Shown: positions 33,037 to 42,326, counted from the first letter of the stretch. The stretch: 64,000 bases of DNA from Klebsiella sp. WP3-W18-ESBL-02 (GCF_014168815.1 NZ_AP021972.1:3224001-3288000), one strand, 5' to 3'. Numbers and translations: made by a program. Notes: a model not told the origin generated them from the sequence alone.

Positions 33037-34239
33037 ATGACACAATTCGCTTCTCCTGTTCTGCATTCGCTGCTGGATACAGATGCCTACAAACTGCATA
33101 TGCAGCAGGCCGTTTTCCACCACTACTACGACGTAAACGTCGCGGCTGAATTCCGCTGCCGTGGGGACGATCTGCTGGGCATTTATGCTGACGCTATTCG
33201 CGAACAAGTCGAAGCCATGCGTTCACTCACGCTGCGTGATGATGAATACCATTGGCTGTCCGGTCTGCCTTTCTTCAAGCAGGACTACCTCCGCTGGCTG
33301 CGTGACTTCCGCTACGATCCGCAGCAGGTTACCGTCATCAACGATAACGGTAAGCTGAATATCCGTCTGGAAGGGCCGTGGCGTGAAGTGATTATGTGGG
33401 AAGTTCCGCTGCTCGCCGTAATAAGCGAGCTGGTGCACCACTATCGTTCGCCGGAAAACGGCGTGCCGCAGGCGCTGGCAATGCTCGAACATAAGCTTAC
33501 CGACTTTAATCAAATGACGGCTGACCTGAATATGTCCGCTTTCAAACTGATGGACTTCGGTACCCGCCGCCGTTTCTCCCGTGAAGTACAAGAGGCTATC
33601 GTCAGCCGCCTGCAGCAGGAGCCGTGGTTTACCGGCACCAGTAACTATGACCTGGCACGTCGTCTGAACCTAACCCCTATGGGCACCCAGGCGCACGAGT
33701 GGTTCCAGGCACATCAGCAAATTAGTCCGGATCTGGCCACCAGCCAGCGGGCCGCGCTGGCCGCCTGGCTGGAAGAGTATCCCGACCAGCTTGGCATCGC
33801 ACTCACCGACTGCATCACGATGGACGCCTTTCTGCGCGACTTCGGCCGGGAGTTTGCGACGCACTATCAGGGGCTGCGTCACGATTCCGGTGATCCGGTT
33901 GAATGGGGCGAAAAAGCCATCAACCACTATCAGAAGCTGGGCATTGACCCGATGAGCAAAGTGCTGGTGTTTTCCGACAACCTCGATCTGCCGAAGGCCG
34001 TAGAGCTCTACCGTCACTTCTCTTCGCGCATTAACCTGAGCTTTGGCATCGGCACTCGCCTGACCTGCGATATCCCGCAGGTGAAGCCGCTGAACATTGT
34101 CATCAAGCTGGTCGAATGTAACGGCAAACCGGTAGCAAAACTCTCCGACAGCCCGGGCAAAACCATCTGCCACGATAAGGCATTTGTTCGCGCGCTGCGC
34201 AAAGCCTTCGATCTCCCACAGATCAAAAAGGCCAGTTAA
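33037..34239 (+). CDS. pncB: Nicotinate phosphoribosyltransferase PncB
   Basis: A protein of 400 residues, as in E. coli. It makes nicotinate mononucleotide from nicotinate and PRPP with ATP hydrolysis, in NAD salvage. Motifs are LLDTDAYKLHMQQAVFHHY, MDFGTRRRFSREVQEAIV, TSNYDLARRLNLTPMGTQAHEWFQ, LRHDSGDPVEWGEKAI (region of the phosphorylated His) and SFGIGTRLTCD. The ATG at 33037 gives the family start; a further in-frame ATG at 33022 lies inside the GAGAGGA ribosome site. A NadR box lies just upstream. Confidence 0.97.
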   Translation: MTQFASPVLHSLLDTDAYKLHMQQAVFHHYYDVNVAAEFRCRGDDLLGIYADAIREQVEAMRSLTLRDDEYHWLSGLPFFKQDYLRWLRDFRYDPQQVTVINDNGKLNIRLEGPWREVIMWEVPLLAVISELVHHYRSPENGVPQALAMLEHKLTDFNQMTADLNMSAFKLMDFGTRRRFSREVQEAIVSRLQQEPWFTGTSNYDLARRLNLTPMGTQAHEWFQAHQQISPDLATSQRAALAAWLEEYPDQLGIALTDCITMDAFLRDFGREFATHYQGLRHDSGDPVEWGEKAINHYQKLGIDPMSKVLVFSDNLDLPKAVELYRHFSSRINLSFGIGTRLTCDIPQVKPLNIVIKLVECNGKPVAKLSDSPGKTICHDKAFVRALRKAFDLPQIKKAS

Positions 34240-34245
34240 TCACCA

Positions 34246-34272
34246 AAGGGAGCCCTGAAGGCTCCCTTCTTC
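34246..34272 (+). terminator. Terminator of pncB
   Basis: AAGGGAGCC and GGCTCCCTT form a perfect nine-base stem with a five-base loop, followed by TTCTTCTT, seven bases past the stop. Confidence 0.82.
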
Positions 34273-34405
34273 TTATTTATTTCTCAAAACACCCTCTCGC
34301 TATGCGAATTCTGCTTGTCTGACGGAAGATGACAGGTAACATAGATATCCCCCGCCGTTCCGGGGTAAACGATTTTTTTATTGGACTACGAATAGAGAGA
34401 CTATT

Positions 34406-35806
34406 ATGAGCGTTGTGCCTGTAGCCGACGTACTCCAGGGCCGCGTAGCCGTTGACAGCGAAGTCACCGTGCGCGGCTGGGTACGTACCCGCCGAGATTC
34501 AAAAGCTGGCTTTTCCTTCCTCGCCGTCTATGACGGTTCCTGCTTTGATCCTGTACAGGCCGTTATTAATAATTCTCTGCCCAATTACAATGACGAAGTC
34601 CTGCGCCTGACCACCGGCTGCTCGGTGATTGTCACCGGTAAAGTGGTCGCGTCTCAGGGTCAAGGCCAGAGCTTTGAAATTCAGGCTGCCAGCGTAGAAG
34701 TCACCGGTTGGGTTGAAGATCCCGACACCTACCCGATGGCGGCGAAACGCCACAGCATTGAGTATCTGCGTGAAGTCGCGCATATGCGTCCGCGTACCAA
34801 CCTGATTGGCGCGGTTGCCCGCGTTCGCCACACGCTGGCACAGGCGCTGCACCGTTTCTTCGACGAACAGGGTTTCTTCTGGGTTTCCACCCCGCTGATT
34901 ACCGCTTCCGATACCGAAGGCGCTGGCGAAATGTTCCGCGTGTCCACGCTGGACATGGAAAACCTGCCGCGTAACGATCAGGGCAAAGTCGATTACGATA
35001 AAGATTTCTTCGGCAAAGAAGCCTTCCTGACCGTTTCCGGCCAGCTGAACGGCGAAACCTACGCCTGCGCGCTGTCAAAAATCTACACCTTCGGCCCGAC
35101 CTTCCGTGCAGAAAACTCCAACACCAGCCGTCACCTGGCGGAATTCTGGATGCTGGAACCGGAAGTGGCGTTTGCCGATCTGGAAGATAACGCCCGTCTG
35201 GCGGAAGCCATGCTGAAGTATGTCTTCAAAGCCGTACTTGAAGAACGTGCCGACGACATGAAATTCTTCGCTGAACGCGTCGATAAAGACGCGGTCGATC
35301 GTCTGCAGCGTTTCGTATCCGCCGATTTCGCGCAGGTCGACTACACCGACGCGGTAACCATTCTGGAAAACTGCGGCAAGCAGTTCGAAAACCCGGTTTA
35401 CTGGGGTGTGGACCTTTCCTCTGAGCACGAGCGCTACCTGGCCGAAGAACACTTCAAAGCGCCGGTCGTAGTAAAAAACTACCCGAAAGAGATCAAAGCC
35501 TTCTATATGCGTCTTAATGAAGACGGTAAAACCGTTGCCGCAATGGACGTTCTGGCTCCGGGCATTGGTGAAATCATCGGGGGCTCCCAGCGTGAAGAGC
35601 GTCTGGACGTGCTCGATGCGCGCATGGCCGAAATGGGCCTTAATAAAGAAGACTACTGGTGGTACCGTGACCTGCGTCGTTACGGCACCGTACCGCACTC
35701 CGGCTTTGGCCTGGGCTTCGAACGCTTGATTGCCTACGTCACCGGCGTACAGAACGTTCGCGATGTAATTCCGTTCCCAAGAACGCCGCGTAACGCCAGT
35801 TTCTAA
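34406..35806 (+). CDS. asnS: Asparaginyl-tRNA synthetase
   Basis: A class IIb synthetase of 466 residues, E. coli length. The N-terminal OB-fold anticodon-binding domain (VTVRGWVRTRRDSKAGFSFLAVYDGS) is followed by the catalytic core with motif 2 (FGPTFRAENSNTSRHLAEFWMLEPE) and motif 3 (GFGLGFERLIAYVTGVQNVRDVIPFPRTP). It charges tRNA-Asn. The C-terminal PRTPRNASF is typical of AsnRS. It has its own terminator, and the long ompF control region follows. Confidence 0.98.
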   Translation: MSVVPVADVLQGRVAVDSEVTVRGWVRTRRDSKAGFSFLAVYDGSCFDPVQAVINNSLPNYNDEVLRLTTGCSVIVTGKVVASQGQGQSFEIQAASVEVTGWVEDPDTYPMAAKRHSIEYLREVAHMRPRTNLIGAVARVRHTLAQALHRFFDEQGFFWVSTPLITASDTEGAGEMFRVSTLDMENLPRNDQGKVDYDKDFFGKEAFLTVSGQLNGETYACALSKIYTFGPTFRAENSNTSRHLAEFWMLEPEVAFADLEDNARLAEAMLKYVFKAVLEERADDMKFFAERVDKDAVDRLQRFVSADFAQVDYTDAVTILENCGKQFENPVYWGVDLSSEHERYLAEEHFKAPVVVKNYPKEIKAFYMRLNEDGKTVAAMDVLAPGIGEIIGGSQREERLDVLDARMAEMGLNKEDYWWYRDLRRYGTVPHSGFGLGFERLIAYVTGVQNVRDVIPFPRTPRNASF

Positions 35807-35822
35807 AGTCCGACGTCTCTTC

Positions 35823-35853
35823 AAGGCCAGCCGTTCGCGCTGGCCTTTTTTTT
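35823..35853 (+). terminator. Terminator of asnS
   Basis: AAGGCCAGC (35823-35831) and GCTGGCCTT (35839-35847) form a perfect nine-base stem with a seven-base loop and a run of eight T. Confidence 0.92.
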
Positions 35854-36415
35854 ACTGCTCATGTAAAGAAATCTTTATTAATTTTAACAAACCTAAACAT
35901 CAACACCTTGCCGCGCGCTGTTTGTTACATCACATTTCGCAGAAATAAAACTGTACAAAAAACACACTAATTCTTATTGCACCTAAGAATCACCTTGCGC
36001 TTAGCACGTTTTTTGTTCAAAACAACAGCTATCCAGACGGCTAAAAAATATCATAACGAAATGATCACACATCCGCTCTGTGCGATAGGAAAAAGCGTTA
36101 TGCGAATAAAAGATAAGAAATTCATATTGATAGATAAGCTGCTGCTTAATTAATCTCCGCCACCCCAGAACTTTGAGGTACTTCACAAAGTTCCTTAAAA
36201 TACACATTTAGTTACACATTATTTCTTTTGCTTACTCATTCTCGATGTTTGTAGCATTTTCAGGGGGGCGAAAGAGTGTTTTGAATGGAAAGATGCCTCT
36301 CAGACACATAAAGACACCAAACTATCATCAATAGTTCCGTAAATTTTTATTGACGGAAGTTATTGACGGCAGTGGCGAGTGTCTATAAAAAAAAACCTAA
36401 TGAGGGTAATAAATA
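35854..36415 (+). promoter_or_regulatory. ompF control region and MicF-target leader
   Basis: This AT-rich region carries no gene. Its last 200 bases follow E. coli ompF closely: TTTAGTTACACATTATTTC (about 36208-36226) resembles the F1 OmpR site, TTTGTAGCATTTTCAGG (about 36248-36264) the F3 site, and AAAGAT (36289-36294) the -10. Transcription should start near 36302, giving a leader of about 114 bases. The stretch AATGAGGGTAATAAATA before the ATG is the segment paired by the small RNA MicF. A 10-base direct repeat TTATTGACGG occurs at 36347 and 36360. The far part (35854-36180) could hold the distal OmpR or IHF sites, but I cannot place them. Confidence 0.75.
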
Positions 36416-37618
36416 ATGATAAAGCGTAATATCCTGGCAGTGGTAATCCCTGCCCTGCTGGTAGCTGGCGCGGCCAACGCGGCCGAAATCTATAACAAAA
36501 ATGCCAACAAACTGGACTTCTACGGTAAAGCAGTTGGTGAGCACATTTGGACCACCAACGGTAACACCAGCAACGAAGACACCACCTATGCCCGTATCGG
36601 TTTCAAAGGTGAAACCCAGATCAACGATCAACTGATGGGTTACGGTCAGTGGGAATACAACATGGACGCCTCCAACGCGGAAGGCTCCCAGGGCAACAAA
36701 ACTCGTCTGGCGTTCGCTGGTCTGAAATTTGGCGATGCAGGTTCTCTGGACTACGGTCGTAACTACGGCGCTATCTACGACGTCGCAGCTTACACCGATA
36801 TGCTGGTTGAGTGGGGCGGCGACTCTTGGGCTGCTACCGACAACTTCATGAACGGTCGTTCTTCCGGCCTGCTGACCTACCGTAACAGCGATTTCTTCGG
36901 TCTGGTTGATGGTCTGAGCTTCGCGTTGCAGTACCAGGGAAAAAATGATCGTAACAGCCCAATTACTGTTGACTACGATGATAACAGCGGCGCAGCACAG
37001 AGCTACAGCCTGACCGGTAACGGCGCGAAAGCAAACGGCGACGGCTTCAGCACATCTGCACAATACGACTTCGGTAACGGCATGGCATTTGCTGCTGGTT
37101 ATGAAGTTGCAGACCGCACTAACGCCCAGGTTAATCCGAAAACCTTCACCGTTCCATCCGGTCCTAACGCTGGTTTGGTTTACGGGAATGCAAGCGCAGA
37201 TGGTAGCAAAGCGGAAGCATGGTCCACAGCATTCAAATATGATGCAAACAATGTTTATGCTGCTGTCATGTATGCTCAGACTCTGAACATGACTCGTGAA
37301 AACGACGGCAACTTTGCTGAAAAAACGCAGAACATCGAAGCAGTGGTTCAGTACCAGTTCGACTTCGGTCTGCGTCCGTCCATCGGCTACGTACAGTCTA
37401 AAGGTAAAGACCTGCATGAACGTGTAGGCACTGGCTTCAAAGGCGGCGATGCTGACCTGGTTAAATACATCGAAGTGGGTACCTGGTACTACTTCAACAA
37501 AAACATGAACGTTTACGCGGCGTACAAGTTCAACCTGCTGGACGACAACGCTTACAGTGCAGCTACCGGTCTGGCGACCGACGATCAGGCTGCTGTGGGT
37601 ATCGTTTACCAGTTCTAA
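36416..37618 (+). CDS. ompF: Outer-membrane porin OmpF (OmpK35 type), long-loop form
   Basis: A trimeric 16-strand general porin of 400 residues with a 22-residue signal peptide (MIKRNILAVVIPALLVAGAANA) and mature start AEIYNKNANKLDFYGK. The pore-constricting loop 3 has DMLVEWGGDSW, and the last strand ends AVGIVYQF as needed for BAM assembly. It lets in small solutes and beta-lactams. E. coli OmpF has 362 residues: the extra length is mainly between KNDRNSPITVDYDD and NGDGFSTSAQY (loop 4, about 20 residues) and between ADRTNAQVNPKT and GSKAEAWS (loop 5, about 15 residues). Identity of the control region and gene position make OmpF more likely than OmpC. Confidence 0.95.
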   Translation: MIKRNILAVVIPALLVAGAANAAEIYNKNANKLDFYGKAVGEHIWTTNGNTSNEDTTYARIGFKGETQINDQLMGYGQWEYNMDASNAEGSQGNKTRLAFAGLKFGDAGSLDYGRNYGAIYDVAAYTDMLVEWGGDSWAATDNFMNGRSSGLLTYRNSDFFGLVDGLSFALQYQGKNDRNSPITVDYDDNSGAAQSYSLTGNGAKANGDGFSTSAQYDFGNGMAFAAGYEVADRTNAQVNPKTFTVPSGPNAGLVYGNASADGSKAEAWSTAFKYDANNVYAAVMYAQTLNMTRENDGNFAEKTQNIEAVVQYQFDFGLRPSIGYVQSKGKDLHERVGTGFKGGDADLVKYIEVGTWYYFNKNMNVYAAYKFNLLDDNAYSAATGLATDDQAAVGIVYQF

Positions 37619-37646
37619 TCAGCAGACCCTCGCTGCTATATGCCTC

Positions 37647-37676
37647 AAAAGCAGGACTTCGGTCCTGCTTTTTTGC
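37647..37676 (+). terminator. Terminator of ompF
   Basis: AAAAGCAGGAC and GTCCTGCTTTT form a perfect 11-base stem around TTCG, with a six-base T-run, 29 bases past the stop. Confidence 0.93.
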
Positions 37677-37802
37677 GTTCAAGAGAGGAAGATCGCAACT
37701 TTTGAAAAGCTTCGCGCTTTTAGTCTCTAACGGTTGGCATTTTGTAAATCTGCCGTTAACCTGATAGCGGATTTCCCCAGAACTTATTAATGGAACCTCG
37801 TC

Positions 37803-38993
37803 ATGTTTGAGAACATTACCGCCGCCCCTGCCGACCCGATTCTGGGCCTGGCCGATCTGTTTCGCGCCGACGAACGCCCGGGAAAAATCAATCTCGGGAT
37901 TGGTGTTTATAAAGATGAAACCGGCAAGACGCCGGTGCTGACCAGCGTTAAAAAAGCTGAGCAGTATCTGCTGGAGAATGAAACAACCAAAAACTATCTC
38001 GGTATTGATGGTATTCCTGAGTTTGGCCGCTGCACGCAGGAGCTGCTGTTCGGCAAAGGCAACAGCATCATCAGCGATAAACGTGCGCGCACCGCTCAGA
38101 CGCCTGGCGGTACCGGCGCCCTGCGCGTAGCGGCGGACTTCCTCGCAAAAAACACTGACGTGAAGCGCGTTTGGGTAAGCAACCCGAGCTGGCCGAACCA
38201 CAAAAGCGTCTTCGGCGCTGCTGGCCTCGAAGTACGCGAATATGATTACTATGACGCCGAAAAACACGCCCTCAACTTTGACGGCCTGCTGGCAAGCCTG
38301 AGCGACGCTCAGGCCGGTGACGTAGTGCTGTTCCACGGCTGCTGCCATAACCCAACCGGCATCGATCCTACGCTGGAGCAGTGGCAGCAGTTGGCTACCC
38401 TGTCCATCGAAAAAGGCTGGCTGCCGCTGTTCGACTTCGCCTACCAGGGCTTCGCCCGCGGTCTGGAAGAAGATGCTGAAGGTCTTCGCGCGTTCGCCGC
38501 GCTGCATAAAGAGCTGATCGTCGCGAGCTCTTACTCGAAAAACTTCGGCCTGTATAACGAACGCGTTGGCGCCTGCACCCTGGTGACCGCCGATGCCGAT
38601 ACCGCCGATCGCGCCTTCAGCCAGATGAAAGCCGTTATCCGCGCCAACTACTCTAACCCGCCGGCTCACGGTGCCTCCGTGGTGGCGACCATTCTCAGCA
38701 ACGACGCGCTGCGCGCCATCTGGGAACAAGAGCTGACCGATATGCGCCAGCGCATTCAGCGCATGCGTCTGCTGTTTGTGAACACGCTGCAGGAAAAAGG
38801 CGCGAGCCGCGACTTCACCTTCATCACCAAACAGAACGGGATGTTCTCATTCAGTGGCCTGACCAAAGATCAGGTGCTGCGTCTGCGTGAAGAGTTTGGT
38901 ATCTATGCCGTCGCTTCCGGGCGCATCAACGTGGCAGGCATGACGCCGGACAACATGGCGCCGCTGTGCGAAGCCATCGTCGCCGTGCTGTAA
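37803..38993 (+). CDS. aspC: Aspartate aminotransferase
   Basis: A PLP enzyme of fold type I, 396 residues, same as E. coli AspC. It interconverts aspartate and oxaloacetate with glutamate/2-oxoglutarate. Motifs are INLGIGVYKDETGKTPVL, TPGGTGALRVAADFLA, WPNHKSVF, GCCHNPTGIDPT, LFDFAYQGFARG and SSYSKNFGLYNERVGA with the PLP-binding Lys; SGRINVAGM carries the carboxylate-binding Arg. The ATG follows GGAACCTC weakly. A REP element and a terminator lie between it and convergent gloC. Confidence 0.98.
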   Translation: MFENITAAPADPILGLADLFRADERPGKINLGIGVYKDETGKTPVLTSVKKAEQYLLENETTKNYLGIDGIPEFGRCTQELLFGKGNSIISDKRARTAQTPGGTGALRVAADFLAKNTDVKRVWVSNPSWPNHKSVFGAAGLEVREYDYYDAEKHALNFDGLLASLSDAQAGDVVLFHGCCHNPTGIDPTLEQWQQLATLSIEKGWLPLFDFAYQGFARGLEEDAEGLRAFAALHKELIVASSYSKNFGLYNERVGACTLVTADADTADRAFSQMKAVIRANYSNPPAHGASVVATILSNDALRAIWEQELTDMRQRIQRMRLLFVNTLQEKGASRDFTFITKQNGMFSFSGLTKDQVLRLREEFGIYAVASGRINVAGMTPDNMAPLCEAIVAVL

Positions 38994-39001
38994 CCGCGTA
39001 G

Positions 39002-39032
39002 GCCGGATGAGGCGTTTACGCCGCCATTCGGC
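39002..39032. repeat. REP (palindromic unit) element after aspC
   Basis: GCCGGATGAGGCG, a short loop TTTA, and CGCCGCCATTCGGC form the imperfect palindrome typical of enterobacterial REP sequences, nine bases after the aspC stop. Confidence 0.8.
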
Positions 39033-39060
39033 TATGTCTTGCAGACGTCACCAGAAAGTA

Positions 39061-39086
39061 AAAAGGCCGCATTCGCGGCCTTTTTT
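39061..39086. terminator. Terminator between aspC and gloC
   Basis: AAAAGGCCGC and GCGGCCTTTT form a ten-base perfect stem with a four-base loop and T-run; the A-run makes it usable from both sides for the convergent genes. Confidence 0.9.
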
Positions 39087-39094
39087 ATTATCAC

Positions 39095-39742
39095 TTACCA
39101 GACAGGAAGTTCATCCTGCAGGAACGGGTTGTGCTGCCGTTCATAGCCCAGTGTCGACATCGGCCCGTGGCCCGCAATAAACTTCACGTCGTCGCCCAGC
39201 GGCAGCAGTTTACGCTTGATAGCATCAATCAGCTGCGTGTGGTCGCCACGCGGAAAATCACTGCGCCCAACGCCGCCCTTAAACAGAACATCGCCAGAGA
39301 TCAGCAAACGCGCCTGGTCATCGAAGAAGACCACGTGCCCCGGCGTATGCCCCGGACAATGCAACACCTGCAGCTTCACGTTACCAACGCTAACCACATC
39401 ACCTTCGTTCAGCCAGCGGTCCGGCGTTAACGGCTGACAGTCGTCAAGGCCAAACATCCGGCTTTGCGCAGGTAGCCCCTGCAACCAGAACTCATCTTCT
39501 TTTTCCGGCCCGATAATCGGCACACCGTAGTGCTGCGCCAGCTCGGCCGCCGCGCCCACATGGTCAAGATGACCATGGGTCAGCAAAATTTGCTGCAACG
39601 TTACGCCCGCTTCAGCAACCTGCTGCTTGATAGTTTCAGCATCACCGCCCGGATCGACCAGCGCCGCCAGTTTGGTTTGCTCACACCAGATCAATGAACA
39701 GTTTTGCGCGAACGCAGTCACCGGAATAATACGATAATTCAT
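39095..39742 (-). CDS. gloC: Glyoxalase II-type hydroxyacylglutathione hydrolase GloC
   Basis: A metallo-beta-lactamase fold protein of 215 residues, the E. coli YcbL length. The metal motif THGHLDHVG (THxHxDH) is present, with further ligands in LHCPGHTPGHVVF, LISGDVLF and FIAGHGP. It hydrolyses S-lactoylglutathione in methylglyoxal detoxification, so it complements mgsA in this same window. The start at 39742 (MNYRIIPVTAFAQNCSLIW) has GGAGC upstream; the frame is open eight codons further without a ribosome site. Confidence 0.94.
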   Translation of the reverse strand: MNYRIIPVTAFAQNCSLIWCEQTKLAALVDPGGDAETIKQQVAEAGVTLQQILLTHGHLDHVGAAAELAQHYGVPIIGPEKEDEFWLQGLPAQSRMFGLDDCQPLTPDRWLNEGDVVSVGNVKLQVLHCPGHTPGHVVFFDDQARLLISGDVLFKGGVGRSDFPRGDHTQLIDAIKRKLLPLGDDVKFIAGHGPMSTLGYERQHNPFLQDELPVW

Positions 39743-39806
39743 GTTGCTCCTGTTTAGGCTCGTCACCGTTCAAACGCATCAATGTGCCTGAACGATTGGC
39801 GTAGAG

Positions 39807-40358
39807 CTACCAGTGCCGGACCGGACCGGTATCAATATGCACAAAGTTGCTTCGTGGGTAATATCCTACACCACCTGCGCGCATAGATAACGCGGCTTTG
39901 CGTATATTACTCAATGAAACGCCTTCGATATGGAAATCCATTGCCTGACCTTTCGTGTGATAGCTATTTTTAGCCACCCCACGGCTGTGCGCTCTGAGCT
40001 CGGTATTGGTATCAATAGAACGATACCCGGAGATTAATTGCACAGGTTTATTTGTTCCTAATAATCCCTGAAGGCGATAAAGCTGATCGAACAAAGAAGG
40101 ATCGATACTCTTTATTTTATTCGCGCGATAGTCACGGAAAAAATGGTTCAGTTTTGCTAATTCATCCTGAATATAGCCTCGGCCGTCAAAAAACTCGGCT
40201 TTTATCAACTCACCTGTATGCAGGTTATTCAGCGTTAAAATACGCGGACGTGGGGTCGAGAGGGTTGCAAACGCAGGCGTGGGCAAGATGGCGGCAGCGC
40301 CGAGCGCAACCCCACCTAACGCCAGCAGCTTGCGGCGATTAGCGTCAAATTTGTCCAT
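39807..40358 (-). CDS. mepK: Murein endopeptidase MepK (YcbK), Tat-exported
   Basis: A protein of 183 residues with a twin-arginine signal (NRRKLLALGGVALGAAAIL) and an M15A-like peptidase domain (DUF882) with SGYRSIDTNTELRAHSRGVAKNSYHTKGQAMDFHIEG and VHIDTGPVRHW, which supply zinc ligands His and Asp. In E. coli MepK cleaves 3-3 cross-links made by L,D-transpeptidases and helps enlarge the wall. It lies downstream of ldtD on the same strand, about 180 bases away, so an enzyme making 3-3 cross-links neighbours one that cuts them. Confidence 0.92.
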   Translation of the reverse strand: MDKFDANRRKLLALGGVALGAAAILPTPAFATLSTPRPRILTLNNLHTGELIKAEFFDGRGYIQDELAKLNHFFRDYRANKIKSIDPSLFDQLYRLQGLLGTNKPVQLISGYRSIDTNTELRAHSRGVAKNSYHTKGQAMDFHIEGVSLSNIRKAALSMRAGGVGYYPRSNFVHIDTGPVRHW

Positions 40359-40470
40359 GATAATCAGGTCTACAGTCAGTAATGTAATCGAAATATATGC
40401 ACTTCTGGCGCACGTTAAGCACCTTACCGGGCATGAAAGCCAGCGTCAAGGCGGCCTACCGCGCAGAGCC

Positions 40471-40496
40471 GCCAGCCCTGGACCTGCGGGGCTGGC
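40471..40496. repeat. Hairpin between ldtD and mepK
   Basis: GCCAGCCC (40471-40478) and GGGCTGGC (40489-40496) form an eight-base perfect stem. No T-run follows on the minus strand, so it is not a typical terminator. The rest of this 183-base gap shows nothing I can name. Confidence 0.45.
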
Positions 40497-40541
40497 ATCT
40501 GCGCTTTTAGTTCGACAACTACATTACCTGAACTACTTCAT

Positions 40542-42326
40542 TTATCTGATCAATTGTTCCGCTTTTGGCAAAATCTGTGCACCCGATCGCGCGGTGATAT
40601 CGTAATTGTAAATATCTGTTCGATATTGTGTCTGACCATCAGCGCCGACAAAGGCGGTCAGATAATAGAGATTAACCGGAATATTCTGCCGGATATTCAC
40701 GTATCGCGTATTCCCGCCCTTCAGCGCATCAGAAATTCGCGCGTCATTCCAGCCCGCATCCTGCAGCAACATATTTGCCAGATCGGAGGCCTTATTTACC
40801 CGCACGCAGCCCGAACTTAATGCCCGCACATCTTTCTGGAACAGATTATGGTTAGGCGTATCATGCAGATAAATGGCGTCGGAGCTTGGCATATTAAACT
40901 TATAGCGCCCCAGAGAATTGTGTTCTCCCGGCGCCTGCTGGAAGCGGAACGGCAGATTTGACGGCGTGATGGTAGACCAGTCAACCCGCCACGGATCGAT
41001 GGTTTCTTTGCTGTTCCAGCCGCGTAGCACGGTGTAGTTATGCCGTTCAAGGTAGCCCGGGTCGTTGCGCAGTTTCGGCAGAATATCGTTACGCGCCAGC
41101 GTCGGCGGCACGTTCCATGGCGGGTTAACCACCACGTTATTCAGTGCGCTGCTCATCATCGGCGTTTTGCGATCGGGGCGGCCCACAATCACCCGCGAAG
41201 CCAGCGCTTCGCTGCCGTTGAGGTAGTACACCAGCGAATAGGCCGGAATATTCACCATAATGCCGGTTGATACTTTCCCCGGCAGCAGACGCAAACGCTG
41301 AATGTTCAGCGCCAGCACGCCGGCACGTTCAGCAGAGGAAACGTTCAGCCAGTCCCGGGTGGATGCTCCAATAACTCCATCGGCCCCCAGCCCCTGAGCG
41401 GCCTGAAAGCGCTTCACCGCCTCCACCAGCTGACGGTCGTAGGCCTGCGGTCCGCTCTTCGCCGTTTTTTTCGTTTTACCGACATTATCGCCCGGCAGCG
41501 CAATCGCCGGGCCGTTATCCAGCATACCGTTACGCTGGAGGATTTCGCGCAGCGCTGGCACGTCGCTGCTCCACTGCCCTGGACGCAGCGACGCCGTTGA
41601 GGTCAGCTTCGGCCACGGGCGCGCGTCGCCGGTTAGCGCCAACAGCGCCTGATGCATCGTTGCATACTGCGGATGCTGGGGTGCCAGCTCGGCAATAAAC
41701 TGCGGCAGCGAACCGTTGTCCAACGCGAGCTGCCATTGATTCATCACCGACAGCGGCGGTGTCGCCAGCGCATACGGCTTAGCGCTATACAGCCAGCGGT
41801 TGCCCTGTACCGGGATACCGCTGATAAAGTGCAGATAGCCCATCAGCGCATCGGAAAGCACCACATCACGCGCCATGCCGTTGACGCTGGGATCGGTCAG
41901 CAGCTCAACCCAGCGGGTAAACTGCGGCTGAAAACCGGCAATCGCTACCTCCGCCAACTGCTGCTGGAAGGCGCGCACCGCCTCGCGATTTTCCCACATG
42001 GGCTTCATTTCGCGGGCGGCATACAGCGTCACCAGCGGGTTGAGATAGACGGGTTGGTAGCCAGAAGGCAGCGTGGCAAGAAGCTCGGCGCGGCTTTTTG
42101 CTGCCGTCCCTTCGGCCAGCGGTTGCGCACCGGTGAGGCTCGCCATTGCGGGCGATTGGGCGCCAGGGTGCAGAAGCACCGGCGACTGGTCTGCTGGCGT
42201 TGCGGTACTGTCAGAAGGAACCAATTCAGGCTCGTCCGCAAAGGCAGTAAACAGTGGAGCAAACGTCATAGCCAGACACAAACTCACGGCTGACAAACGA
42301 CGACCATTTTCTTTTTTCAGCAACAT
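40542..42326 (-). CDS. ldtD: L,D-transpeptidase LdtD (YcbB)
   Basis: A protein of 594 residues (E. coli 615). It has an N-terminal signal or anchor (LSAVSLCLAMTFAPLFTAFA), a scaffold domain, a peptidoglycan-binding domain (RFQAAQGLGADGVIGASTRDWLN) and a YkuD catalytic domain with IYLHDTPNHNLFQKDVRALSSGCVRV, where Cys507 is the nucleophile. LdtD makes 3-3 cross-links in murein, is induced by envelope stress through Cpx, and can give beta-lactam resistance. About 20 residues are missing relative to E. coli, mainly in the low-complexity part after the signal. Confidence 0.95.
   Translation of the reverse strand: MLLKKENGRRLSAVSLCLAMTFAPLFTAFADEPELVPSDSTATPADQSPVLLHPGAQSPAMASLTGAQPLAEGTAAKSRAELLATLPSGYQPVYLNPLVTLYAAREMKPMWENREAVRAFQQQLAEVAIAGFQPQFTRWVELLTDPSVNGMARDVVLSDALMGYLHFISGIPVQGNRWLYSAKPYALATPPLSVMNQWQLALDNGSLPQFIAELAPQHPQYATMHQALLALTGDARPWPKLTSTASLRPGQWSSDVPALREILQRNGMLDNGPAIALPGDNVGKTKKTAKSGPQAYDRQLVEAVKRFQAAQGLGADGVIGASTRDWLNVSSAERAGVLALNIQRLRLLPGKVSTGIMVNIPAYSLVYYLNGSEALASRVIVGRPDRKTPMMSSALNNVVVNPPWNVPPTLARNDILPKLRNDPGYLERHNYTVLRGWNSKETIDPWRVDWSTITPSNLPFRFQQAPGEHNSLGRYKFNMPSSDAIYLHDTPNHNLFQKDVRALSSGCVRVNKASDLANMLLQDAGWNDARISDALKGGNTRYVNIRQNIPVNLYYLTAFVGADGQTQYRTDIYNYDITARSGAQILPKAEQLIR

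Noticed and set aside
36001..36207. Minus-strand 68-codon frame in the ompF control region
   Set aside because: AT-rich chance frame within a known regulatory region; no ribosome site.
37563..38729. Minus-strand open frame of 388 codons across aspC
   Set aside because: Runs antisense to well-matched AspC and into the ompF terminator; it is not a gene.
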